A DNA stretch of 5,146 bases from Polyangium sp. (in: bacteria). GTDB taxonomy: Bacteria > Myxococcota_A > Polyangia > Palsa-1104. The first letter of the stretch is position 1. Every line of letters begins with the position of its first letter. The notes beneath the pieces are model-generated. The model saw only the letters and a list, made by a program, of their open reading frames with translations, was not told the origin of the DNA and did not search any database. Below, piece after piece: positions 1 to 5,146 of the stretch. The stretch is from NCBI GenBank assembly GCA_025450955.1, contig JANWLJ010000120.1, positions 1 to 5,146 of the forward strand, read 5' to 3'. The position numbers were made by a program, and so were the translations under genes.

Positions 1-789
1 ACCAAGTACGACAAGTTGGTCCTGTTCGGCGCCGCGCTGCCGCAGATTCGCGCGCGCGTCGAGCGCGATCACGGCCGTCACGGGCTGCCGCGGCAAAAGG
101 TGCTCGCCACCGTGGTGCGCCTGCTCGCTACCACCTCGATCCGGATCGGCAACGAAGAGTACGCGCGCACCAATCACTCCTTCGGGCTCACCACCTTCCG
201 CGACCATCACGTCGACGTGCACGGCGCCGCGCTGCGGTTTCAGTTTCGCGGCAAGAGCGGGGTGACCCGGACGGTGGCGGTGCACGATCGCCGGCTGGCG
301 CGGATCATTCGCCAGTGTCAGGAGCTGCCCGGCCACGAGCTGTTTCAATATATCGATGAAGCGGGGGAGCGCCGCTCGGTCGGCTCGCACGACATCAACG
401 ACTACCTGCGCGCGATCACCGCGCAGGAGATCACCGCCAAAGATTTTCGTACCTGGAACGGCACGGTGCTGGCGGCGCTGACCCTCTCGGAGGCGCAGCG
501 GGCAGGCGGGCGCGGTCCTTCGAAGCGGGTGGTGGTCCGCTGCATCGAGGAGGTGGCCGGCCACCTGGGAAACACGGTGGCGGTCTGTCGTCGCTGCTAC
601 GTGCACCCGGCGGTGATCGAGGCCTACCTCGACGGCACGCTCGCGCCGGCGCTCGACGAACGACGGTCGGTGAATGCCCGCGGCGCGCCGCGGCTCGAGC
701 CGATCGAGCAGGCGGTGCTCCGCTTCCTCTCGTCGCGGCCCTGGGACCCCGCGCGTGCCCGCGCTTTGCATCCTGGTGGAGCGAGGTGA
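1..789 (+). CDS. DNA topoisomerase IB (type IB, bacterial), 3' part; 5' end outside the window
   Basis: This is the catalytic part of a bacterial type IB topoisomerase, which relaxes supercoiled DNA by nicking one strand through a 3'-phosphotyrosyl bond, without ATP or a metal ion. The frame is open from base 1, giving 262 visible residues. All five active-site positions are present, numbered from the first visible residue: Arg48 (IRIGNEEY), Lys85 (FRGKSG), Arg150 (KDFRTW), Asn191 (HLGNT) and the nucleophile Tyr200 (RRCYVHP). Their spacings (37, 65, 41, 9) match, as I recall them, those of the Deinococcus radiodurans enzyme (R137, K174, R239, N280, Y289). By that comparison about 89 N-terminal residues lie before the window. 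The TTG at 16 is an internal codon, not the start. The C-terminus is intact and ends at TGA 787-789, two bases before the ATG of the next gene. The family and its catalytic competence are near certain. Confidence 0.96.
   Translation, partial: TKYDKLVLFGAALPQIRARVERDHGRHGLPRQKVLATVVRLLATTSIRIGNEEYARTNHSFGLTTFRDHHVDVHGAALRFQFRGKSGVTRTVAVHDRRLARIIRQCQELPGHELFQYIDEAGERRSVGSHDINDYLRAITAQEITAKDFRTWNGTVLAALTLSEAQRAGGRGPSKRVVVRCIEEVAGHLGNTVAVCRRCYVHPAVIEAYLDGTLAPALDERRSVNARGAPRLEPIEQAVLRFLSSRPWDPARARALHPGGAR
778..786 (+). promoter_or_regulatory. Ribosome binding site of the membrane protein gene
   Basis: The stretch GGAGCGAGG inside the last codons of the topoisomerase gene is purine-rich and Shine-Dalgarno-like. 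Its AGG (784-786) ends 5 bases before the ATG at 792, which favours ATG 792 over the GTG at 786. The GTG would overlap this site and leave only the weaker upstream GGTGGAG to act as its binding site. Confidence 0.6.
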
Positions 790-791
790 AC

Positions 792-1472
792 ATGAAACCA
801 AAGAGGCCCCTTTGGGCAGTGGTCGAGGGACTGTGTGCCGGCGCGGTCGGCGCCGGGCTGCAGACGCTCTTTTTCCGCGCCTCCAAGCCGATCGCGCCCG
901 AAGCGCCGCTCGGCACCTTCGTTCCCCCCGAGCGCCAGCAGCGCGAGGAGGAGCCCACCCAGACAGTGGCCCGCCGCGTGGTCGAGGATCTGGCGGAGCG
1001 CGGCCCGCTCTCCGGGCAGGCCAAAGAGCGCGCCGGGATGATCGTGCACTTCAGCTACGGCGCCGGCTGGGGCGCGCTCTACGGAATCTTGCGCTCGACC
1101 TGGCCGAAGCTGTGGAGCCCGCTCGGCGCCGGCGGTTACGCGCTCGGGGTTTGGGCGCTAAGCGATAACCTGATTGTCCCGGCCTTTCGGCTGGGTGCGT
1201 GGCCGCAGAAATATCCGGCGCGCTCGCACGCCTATGCGATCGCGGCGCACCTGGTCTACGGCGCGGGGCTGGCCGGCACGCTCGCGCTCTTCGACGCCGC
1301 GCCCTGGCTCGGGATGGCGGCGGTGGCGACCGTGCTCGGCCGCCGACGGCCGCTCCGCGCGCGGGCCAAACGGCTCGGCAAGCGCACCGGACGGATGCTC
1401 GCCGAGGCGCGCCGCACCGTCGGCAATCTCGGTCTCAACCGGAAGACCCTCTCCGAGCTGACCGAGCGCTGA
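792..1472 (+). CDS. Small multi-pass membrane protein of unknown function, possibly DUF1440/YagU-like
   Basis: The 226-residue product starts at ATG 792, chosen for its Shine-Dalgarno match; a GTG at 786 would add two residues and overlap the topoisomerase stop by 4 bases. Hydrophobic segments lie near residues 8-28, 83-101, 110-130, 148-168 and perhaps 170-182. A charged, proline-containing loop spans residues 31-80, and the C-terminal tail from about 184 is strongly basic (RRR, KRLGKR), probably cytoplasmic. The motif HxxYGAG occurs twice, HFSYGAGWGALYG at 86-98 and HLVYGAGLAG at 153-162, separated by YALGVWALSDNLIVP, which suggests an internal duplication. The HxxYGAGWGALYG and VWALSD features remind me of DUF1440/YagU-type inner-membrane proteins, but I recall this from memory and have not tested it. 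It sits two bases after the topoisomerase gene and is probably co-transcribed with it. No enzymatic motif is visible. Confidence 0.85.
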   Translation: MKPKRPLWAVVEGLCAGAVGAGLQTLFFRASKPIAPEAPLGTFVPPERQQREEEPTQTVARRVVEDLAERGPLSGQAKERAGMIVHFSYGAGWGALYGILRSTWPKLWSPLGAGGYALGVWALSDNLIVPAFRLGAWPQKYPARSHAYAIAAHLVYGAGLAGTLALFDAAPWLGMAAVATVLGRRRPLRARAKRLGKRTGRMLAEARRTVGNLGLNRKTLSELTER

Positions 1473-1480
1473 GCCTGCGC

Positions 1481-1855
1481 TTACGGCTGGCCGATCAGCC
1501 GCTCGATGGTCCCGAGCAGCGCGGCGAGCTGAAACGGCTTGGTCAAAAACCCGGCCACCTCGAGCTGGCCGCCCTCACCATCGGCGAGGGCGATGCGCGG
1601 CGAGACCGAGCTCATCATCACCAGCGGCAATCCCTGATATTGGGGTATTCGCCGCACCTCGAGAATGAATTCCCGGCCATTCATGATCGGCATCATGTAA
1701 TCGACCAGGACCAGGGCCGGCTGCTCCTTTTCGAGCCGGACCATTCCATCTTTGCCGTTGGCCGCGGTGACGACGCGATAGCCTTCCTCTTCCAGGATGC
1801 TGGTGAGGATCTCGGTGAGCGCGAATTCGTCGTCTACCAGGAGGATGGTCTTCAT
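1481..1855 (-). CDS. Stand-alone CheY-like response regulator receiver protein
   Basis: This 124-residue protein is a single receiver domain with nothing attached. The receiver hallmarks are complete: the acidic pair Asp8-Asp9 (LLVDDE) for Mg2+ binding, phosphoacceptor Asp52 (VLVDYMMPIMNG), the switch hydroxyl residue Ser82 (VMMSS) and Lys106 followed by Pro107 (FLTKPF). Between Ser82 and Lys106 there are two more residues than in E. coli CheY, in a Gly/Asp/Glu-rich stretch around the fourth helix (ADGEGG, 91-96). With no DNA-binding or enzymatic output domain, it must act by protein contact or as a phosphorelay intermediate. The ATG overlaps the KaiC-like stop codon as ATGA (1855-1852), and GGAGG at 1867-1871 gives a binding site 11 bases upstream. 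It is the last gene of the kinase/KaiC-like operon, so the upstream kinase is the obvious phosphodonor (inference). Confidence 0.95.
   Translation of the reverse strand: MKTILLVDDEFALTEILTSILEEEGYRVVTAANGKDGMVRLEKEQPALVLVDYMMPIMNGREFILEVRRIPQYQGLPLVMMSSVSPRIALADGEGGQLEVAGFLTKPFQLAALLGTIERLIGQP
1484..1501. other. Short hairpin at the convergent gene ends
   Basis: CGGCTG (1484-1489) and CAGCCG (1496-1501) form a perfect 6-base-pair stem around a 6-base loop. It starts 12 bases after the stop of the plus-strand membrane protein gene and lies within the last codons of the receiver gene. No T-run follows on either strand, so it does not qualify as a classical intrinsic terminator, although it is the only stem available at this 8-base convergent junction. 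Confidence 0.3.
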
Positions 1856-3378
1856 TTCTTCGACCGCCTCCGACTCGGTTTCTTGTGGCGCGGCGAAGCC
1901 GAAGCTTTGCGCGGCGGCGCCTGCGAGGTCGAGCGGGCGATGCCGGTCACGATCGCCTCGGCGCTGTCGAACGACGAGGAGACCTCGATCCCGCGATCGG
2001 TGATCGAAAATTCCCGGAGCGAGGAGTCGCTCGGTCCGCCGCGCATCTTCACCACCGAGATCAGGCGATGGAGCTGGGCGCGCAGCTCGACGTGGCGGAG
2101 AAAGAGGATGTTGTCGAGCGCAGCGTTGAGCCCTGACACCGGCACCGTGACCTCCGGGCCAAACAGCGAGGAGGTCTCGTCGGAGAAGAGGGTGGTCACG
2201 CCGCGCGAGCGCAGCTCGTTACCGAGCGCAGTGAAATATCCTCCCGCGCGGTCGGGATAGACCAGCGAGCTCACCAGCCCATCGATCCCGTCGATGAACA
2301 GCCGGCGAACCCCGCGCGCCTCGATCCGCTCGAGCAGCTCTTCGGCGAGCACATCGGCGAGCAAACCGAGCGGCGGCTGCCAGCGGAGCTCGACGGCCTT
2401 TTTGTCGACCAGCGACGAGAGGCCGAGCCCGACGCTGTCGGCCCGCCGCTTCAGCTCGTCGGGCGTTTCGGAGAAGCCGAAGTAGAGCCCGGGCTGCCCG
2501 CGGCGCGCGCCCTCGGCGAGAAAGCCGAGCCCGAGCAGCGTCTTTCCCGTGCCCGGCGCGCCCAGCTCGAGAGTGACCGAGCCCTCCTCGAGGCCGCCGC
2601 CGAGCATCGGGTCGAGGCTCTCGATCCCGAACGCCAGCGGCTCCGCCGGGCGCGGCCGCGCCGGGTTTCGCCCGAGGACCGACTCGGTGCGCGGATGGAC
2701 CCCGATGCCCTGGTCGCTGATTTGATACAGATGCCGCCCCATCAGGAAGTCGCTGCCGCGGTGCTTGGTTACCTCGAGGGTGCGGGCTGTGCCCATCCCG
2801 ATCGGATCGAAGGTGATCTGCACCAGGCCATCGACCATGGTGCGCAGCGGATAGGCCTCGCCGCCGTTGCTCTCGCCGGTCAATAAAAGGGTGGTGCAGC
2901 CAACCAGCTCCACCGTCAGCTGGAGCTCGTGAATGAACTTCTTCAGCTCCACCTCCGAGCTCGCCAGCGCTCCGGCGGTGACCAGCCCGTCGATGACCAG
3001 CAGGGTCGCGTGATGATCCATCACGCACTTGCGCACCATACCGAGCAGCCCCTTCAACCCCTCGTTCTCGAGCGCCTGATAGCCGCTTACGTAAACGAGC
3101 GAGCTGCCAATCTGAGAACGGTCGAAGAACGCCATCTGCCCGATATACGAAATCATCCGCGCGTGCGATTCCGACAATAAGGTCAAAAACAGCGCGCGCC
3201 CGCCGGCGGCGACGTGGTTGTAGCAGGTCTGATTTCCGAGGATGGTCTTTCCGGCGCCCGGCTTGCCGAGAATCATATAGACCCCACCGCGCAAAAAGCC
3301 GCCGGAGAGGATCTTGTCGAAACCGCGAATTCCGCTCGGCACTCGAACGAGCGCTTTTGGTTGGGTGTCGGCGATCAC
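1852..3378 (-). CDS. KaiC-like two-domain RecA-family ATPase
   Basis: The 508-residue product has two tandem RecA/KaiC-type ATPase domains, close to cyanobacterial KaiC in length and layout. Domain 1 (about 10-230) has Walker A GKPGAGKT (38-45), Walker B LLVIDG (Asp130) and a KxRG motif (KHRG, 205-208). Domain 2 (about 246-470) has Walker A GAPGTGKT (273-280), Walker B LFIDGIDG (Asp363) and KMRG (444-447), matching the KaiC Lys457/Arg459 region. By analogy it should form an ATP-dependent hexamer. The KaiC catalytic pair Glu-Glu is reduced to one Glu in each domain (SES, Glu70; SET, Glu304), and the KaiC phosphosites Ser431/Thr432 align with Asn418/Ala419. A Lys/Arg/Ser-rich tail covers about 483-508. 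The start is GTG 3378, overlapping the kinase stop as GTGA, with AAGGAG at a 5-base spacing. A longer open frame to 3858 exists but runs through the kinase gene in another frame and is spurious. Likely role: ATP-driven signalling partner of the adjacent kinase and receiver (inference). Confidence 0.93.
   Translation of the reverse strand: MIADTQPKALVRVPSGIRGFDKILSGGFLRGGVYMILGKPGAGKTILGNQTCYNHVAAGGRALFLTLLSESHARMISYIGQMAFFDRSQIGSSLVYVSGYQALENEGLKGLLGMVRKCVMDHHATLLVIDGLVTAGALASSEVELKKFIHELQLTVELVGCTTLLLTGESNGGEAYPLRTMVDGLVQITFDPIGMGTARTLEVTKHRGSDFLMGRHLYQISDQGIGVHPRTESVLGRNPARPRPAEPLAFGIESLDPMLGGGLEEGSVTLELGAPGTGKTLLGLGFLAEGARRGQPGLYFGFSETPDELKRRADSVGLGLSSLVDKKAVELRWQPPLGLLADVLAEELLERIEARGVRRLFIDGIDGLVSSLVYPDRAGGYFTALGNELRSRGVTTLFSDETSSLFGPEVTVPVSGLNAALDNILFLRHVELRAQLHRLISVVKMRGGPSDSSLREFSITDRGIEVSSSFDSAEAIVTGIARSTSQAPPRKASASPRHKKPSRRRSKK
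1867..1871 (-). promoter_or_regulatory. Ribosome binding site of the receiver gene
   Basis: On the minus strand GGAGG lies inside the 3' end of the KaiC-like gene, 11 bases upstream of ATG 1855. The spacing is somewhat long, but the ATGA overlap with the preceding stop makes re-initiation by the same ribosome likely. Confidence 0.5.
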
Positions 3379-4175
3379 GTGCGCTCCTTGGCTGGGGGGT
3401 CCGCTGGGCGCTCGGTATCGAGCGCGGGCAGGGAGAATATCACCTCCGTCCCTTTCCCCACCGCGCTCGACATCGAGATCGAGCCGCCGTGCGCTTCGAC
3501 AATCGCCTTGGCGATCGAGTGACCGAGCCCGAGACCGGACCTTCGGCCCGGATCCGCCTGCCAATAGGGCTCGAACACGTTGGGCAGCTTGTCCTCGGGA
3601 ATCCCCACTCCGGTATCGGACACGGAGAAGCAGATCTCCGCTCCTCTGCGCTCGGCGTGAATGAAGATGGACCCTCCTTCTCGGGTGTAACGAATGGCGT
3701 TTCCGATCAAGTTGGAAAAAACCTGGAGGAGGCGCTGGCCGTCGCAGAAGAGGCGGCCGGCATCCTCCTCGGGGGTTGCGGTCAAGGTGAGGTGACGGGC
3801 GGCGGCGAGCGGGGCCAGCTGCTCGGCGGCGGCGCGCACCAGCTCGCCGGCGTCGCACACGGTCGGCGTGAGCGCGAGGAGCTGGCCCTTCTCCAGCTTG
3901 GCGAGGTCGATGAGGTCGGCGATCAGCCGATTCATCTGCTCGACCGCGCTCTGGATCAGCCGCACCGACGAGCGGATCGTGTGGGTCGCGCGCGGGTCGC
4001 CGGCCAACCGATCGATCTGGCTCGCGCTCAGCGAGATCGCTCCGAGTGGGTTTCGGAGATCGTGAGAGACGACGGCGAGCAGGTCGTCGCGCGCGGCGAT
4101 GGCGCGCCGGGCCTCCTCGAGCAACCGGGCACCCGCCGCTCGGGCGCGAGAGGCATCGTCGGGTGGAGTCTTCAC
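3375..4175 (-). CDS. Soluble sensor histidine kinase (HisKA + HATPase), no recognisable sensor domain
   Basis: From GTG 4175 this is a 266-residue cytoplasmic histidine kinase. A short helical lead (about 8-30) precedes the dimerisation/phosphoacceptor domain with VVSHDLRNPLGAI, His38 being the phosphorylation site. The ATP-binding domain follows with the N box NLIGNAIRYT (Asn159 the conserved second Asn), G1 box DTGVGIP (Asp187), F box VFEPYW and G2 box GLGLG (214-218). No transmembrane helix, PAS, GAF or KaiB-like (SasA-type) sensor domain is present, so input must come through a partner. The start is uncertain: the same frame is open to GTG 4259 (294 residues), but the extra 28 codons contain AGA, ATA, CTA and GTA, unlike the rest of the gene, and no candidate start has a clear Shine-Dalgarno sequence. 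The stop overlaps the KaiC-like start (GTGA, 3378-3375), so the two are translationally coupled. Likely phosphodonor for the receiver at the end of the operon (inference). Confidence 0.92.
   Translation of the reverse strand: MKTPPDDASRARAAGARLLEEARRAIAARDDLLAVVSHDLRNPLGAISLSASQIDRLAGDPRATHTIRSSVRLIQSAVEQMNRLIADLIDLAKLEKGQLLALTPTVCDAGELVRAAAEQLAPLAAARHLTLTATPEEDAGRLFCDGQRLLQVFSNLIGNAIRYTREGGSIFIHAERRGAEICFSVSDTGVGIPEDKLPNVFEPYWQADPGRRSGLGLGHSIAKAIVEAHGGSISMSSAVGKGTEVIFSLPALDTERPADPPAKERT
3384..3389 (-). promoter_or_regulatory. Ribosome binding site fixing the KaiC-like gene start
   Basis: On the minus strand AAGGAG occurs within the last codons of the kinase gene, 5 bases upstream of GTG 3378. 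It is the clearest Shine-Dalgarno sequence I noted in the window and decides for GTG 3378 against the in-frame upstream extension. It also suggests that the KaiC-like protein is translated well in its own right as well as by coupling. Confidence 0.8.
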
Positions 4176-4286
4176 TTTAGGTAGATGAACCGGTATGGAA
4201 CGGTCTCTATCCACGCGGTCCCGGATACTGGATACACCTGGCCCGGTAGAGGCCGCCACTGTGAACGTTTTGATCGGATCGGGTGT
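4176..4286 (-). promoter_or_regulatory. Probable leader region of the kinase/KaiC-like/receiver operon
   Basis: These 111 bases separate the NrfD stop from the preferred kinase start and are visibly less GC-rich and less codon-biased than their surroundings, as expected for a control region. No convincing -35/-10 pair or sigma-54 site is recognisable. Notable elements are an inverted pair TGAAC (4262-4266) and GTTCA (4285-4289) with 18 bases between, a direct repeat GTATCC-A-GTATCC on the minus strand (about 4224-4236), and a small palindrome ACCGGT (4189-4194). If the kinase really starts at GTG 4259, most of this segment is coding instead and only 27 bases are intergenic. Confidence 0.35.
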
Positions 4287-5146
4287 TCAGGCCGGCAGAG
4301 GCGCCGTCGGCCGTTCGAGAGACGGGGAGGGCGCGCCGGCGATCTCGGGCTGGGCGCGCTGCGCTTCGAAGCTCGCGTGCGGATCGCGAGCCGACATCTT
4401 GCCGGCCTGGACGATCGCGTAGCGCATCGCGAGTGAGCCGAGCGCGCCGGCGAGCGCGCCGAAGAGGGTGCGCCTGCGGCCGCGCCCCGGAAACAGCGAC
4501 GCGGTCAGGCTCGCGGCGGTCAGGCCGGTCGCCGCGGTGAGGAGCGCGCCCGAAGCGCCGCGACGGAGCGGACGCGCCACCCGCTCGACGCGCGCGGCCT
4601 CTTTGTGGAGGGCGAAGGTCGCGGCCAGCTCCGCCGCTTTGCCGGCGATTCCGTATCGTCGCAAGACCCGCGCCTCCGACGGGGTGGCGGGCAGAAGCTC
4701 GAGCAGCGACGCCGCCGCGGTCACCCCCGAGCTCATGAACAGCAGCGGCAGCCGGGTGCGGCTCTCCTGCCAGACCGGCACCGCGGTGGTCGCGAGCAGC
4801 ACTCCGGTGTAGCCGGCGAGCGCGGGCCCGAGGAGGCCCGCTAAAAAGCCGGCCGAGCGCCCGAGCGCGCCGATAAGGCCGCGCCGCTCACCGAAGAGCG
4901 CCGCCGCGCCGCTCGTCGCGCCCGAGGCGGTGAGAATCCACGAGCCCACGCTCATCGGCGACGAAGGGCGAAAGACCCGCAGCATGTTCAAAAAACGCGC
5001 GGGTCGCCCGAGATCGTAGATGAGCAGGCCCGCCGACGCGCCGACTCCGAGCGCGCCGAGCCAGCGCGCCCGCCGGGTGAGGCGCCCGAGCTTGCGCCGC
5101 GGGCTCCTGAGCGCGAGCACCGACGCGAGCAGGCTCGCTGCGCCGG
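4287..5146 (-). CDS. NrfD/PsrC-family membrane subunit (quinol-interacting anchor), 5' end outside the window
   Basis: The visible 285 residues form a multi-pass membrane protein with the NrfD/PsrC signature YDLGRPARFLNMLRVFRP followed by SPMSVGSW (about residues 43-69 from the first complete codon at 5144), and YTGVLLATTAVPVW further on. About seven to eight hydrophobic segments can be seen, the first one (GAASLLASVLAL) already open at the window edge, so the GTG at 5120 is internal and the gene begins upstream. The C-terminus carries a hydrophilic, proline-rich tail of about 37 residues. Family members are integral membrane subunits that exchange electrons with quinones for a partner iron-sulfur protein and molybdoenzyme, such as polysulfide reductase, nitrite reductase or some formate dehydrogenases. 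The partners would be expected upstream, outside the window, so the substrate cannot be told. It lies in the same direction as, and in the same reading frame as, the kinase gene downstream. Confidence 0.87.
   Translation of the reverse strand, partial: GAASLLASVLALRSPRRKLGRLTRRARWLGALGVGASAGLLIYDLGRPARFLNMLRVFRPSSPMSVGSWILTASGATSGAAALFGERRGLIGALGRSAGFLAGLLGPALAGYTGVLLATTAVPVWQESRTRLPLLFMSSGVTAAASLLELLPATPSEARVLRRYGIAGKAAELAATFALHKEAARVERVARPLRRGASGALLTAATGLTAASLTASLFPGRGRRRTLFGALAGALGSLAMRYAIVQAGKMSARDPHASFEAQRAQPEIAGAPSPSLERPTAPLPA

Noticed and set aside
431..1049. Two minus-strand open frames over the topoisomerase and membrane protein genes
   Set aside because: Their products are Arg/Pro/Ser-rich low-complexity shadows, while the plus-strand frames carry clear family motifs.
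1199..2260. Long plus-strand open frame of 353 codons
   Set aside because: It runs across the membrane protein, the receiver and the KaiC-like gene, is low in hydrophobic structure and rich in Arg, and is an antisense shadow typical of GC-rich DNA.
3379..3858. In-frame upstream extension of the KaiC-like protein by 160 residues (668 residues in total)
   Set aside because: It overlaps the well-supported histidine kinase in another frame, its translation is an Arg/Pro-rich GC shadow, and AAGGAG plus the GTGA overlap place the start at 3378.
3357..4184. Plus-strand open frame of 275 codons opposite the kinase
   Set aside because: It is the antisense of the kinase core, whose H, N, G1, F and G2 boxes are all present on the minus strand; the antisense product shows no recognisable domain.
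1481..4259. A true circadian clock locus (kaiABC)
   Set aside because: No kaiA or kaiB is present in the window, the KaiC phosphosites are missing, and the kinase lacks the KaiB-like domain of SasA. The family resemblance to KaiC does not justify the gene name or a clock role.
4210..4270. A sigma-70 promoter beginning with TTCACA on the minus strand near the kinase start
   Set aside because: No acceptable -10 hexamer lies 16-18 bases downstream, so the -35 match alone is not evidence.
4195..4844. Several plus-strand open frames opposite the NrfD gene
   Set aside because: All lie antisense to clear transmembrane coding sequence and give Arg/Gly-rich products without domains.

Overview
The window is GC-rich, gene-dense bacterial DNA with G/C-ending codons throughout. 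A bacterial type IB topoisomerase, a KaiC-like ATPase with histidine kinase and receiver neighbours, and an NrfD-type membrane anchor together suggest a soil or sediment bacterium with a large GC-rich genome. Myxococcota or a related former deltaproteobacterial lineage is my best guess. This is inference: no rRNA or other marker gene is present.

Layout. Left part, plus strand: the 3' end of a type IB DNA topoisomerase gene (1-789, cut by the window edge), followed almost without a gap by a small multi-pass membrane protein (792-1472) with two copies of an HxxYGAG motif. Centre, minus strand, reading right to left: a soluble histidine kinase (start uncertain, 4175 or 4259, ending at 3375), a two-domain KaiC-like ATPase (3378-1852) and a stand-alone CheY-like receiver (1855-1481). 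Both junctions in this trio are 4-base start/stop overlaps (GTGA and ATGA), so the three are almost certainly one translationally coupled operon. Right edge, minus strand: the 3' part of an NrfD/PsrC-type membrane subunit (4287-5146, cut by the window edge), upstream of and possibly co-transcribed with the kinase operon. The plus-strand pair and the kinase operon converge with only 8 bases between stop codons. No RNA gene, CRISPR array, insertion sequence or attachment site was seen.

How the genes may work together. The kinase/KaiC-like/receiver trio is the most interesting part. It resembles a reduced version of the cyanobacterial clock output logic (kinase SasA, ATPase KaiC, response regulator RpaA), but without kaiA or kaiB, without a KaiB-like sensor domain on the kinase, without an output domain on the receiver, and with the KaiC phosphorylation-site residues replaced. 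It is better read as a KaiC-family ATPase embedded in a two-component pathway than as a clock. The topoisomerase/membrane-protein pair and the NrfD protein look like ordinary neighbours with no evident link to it.
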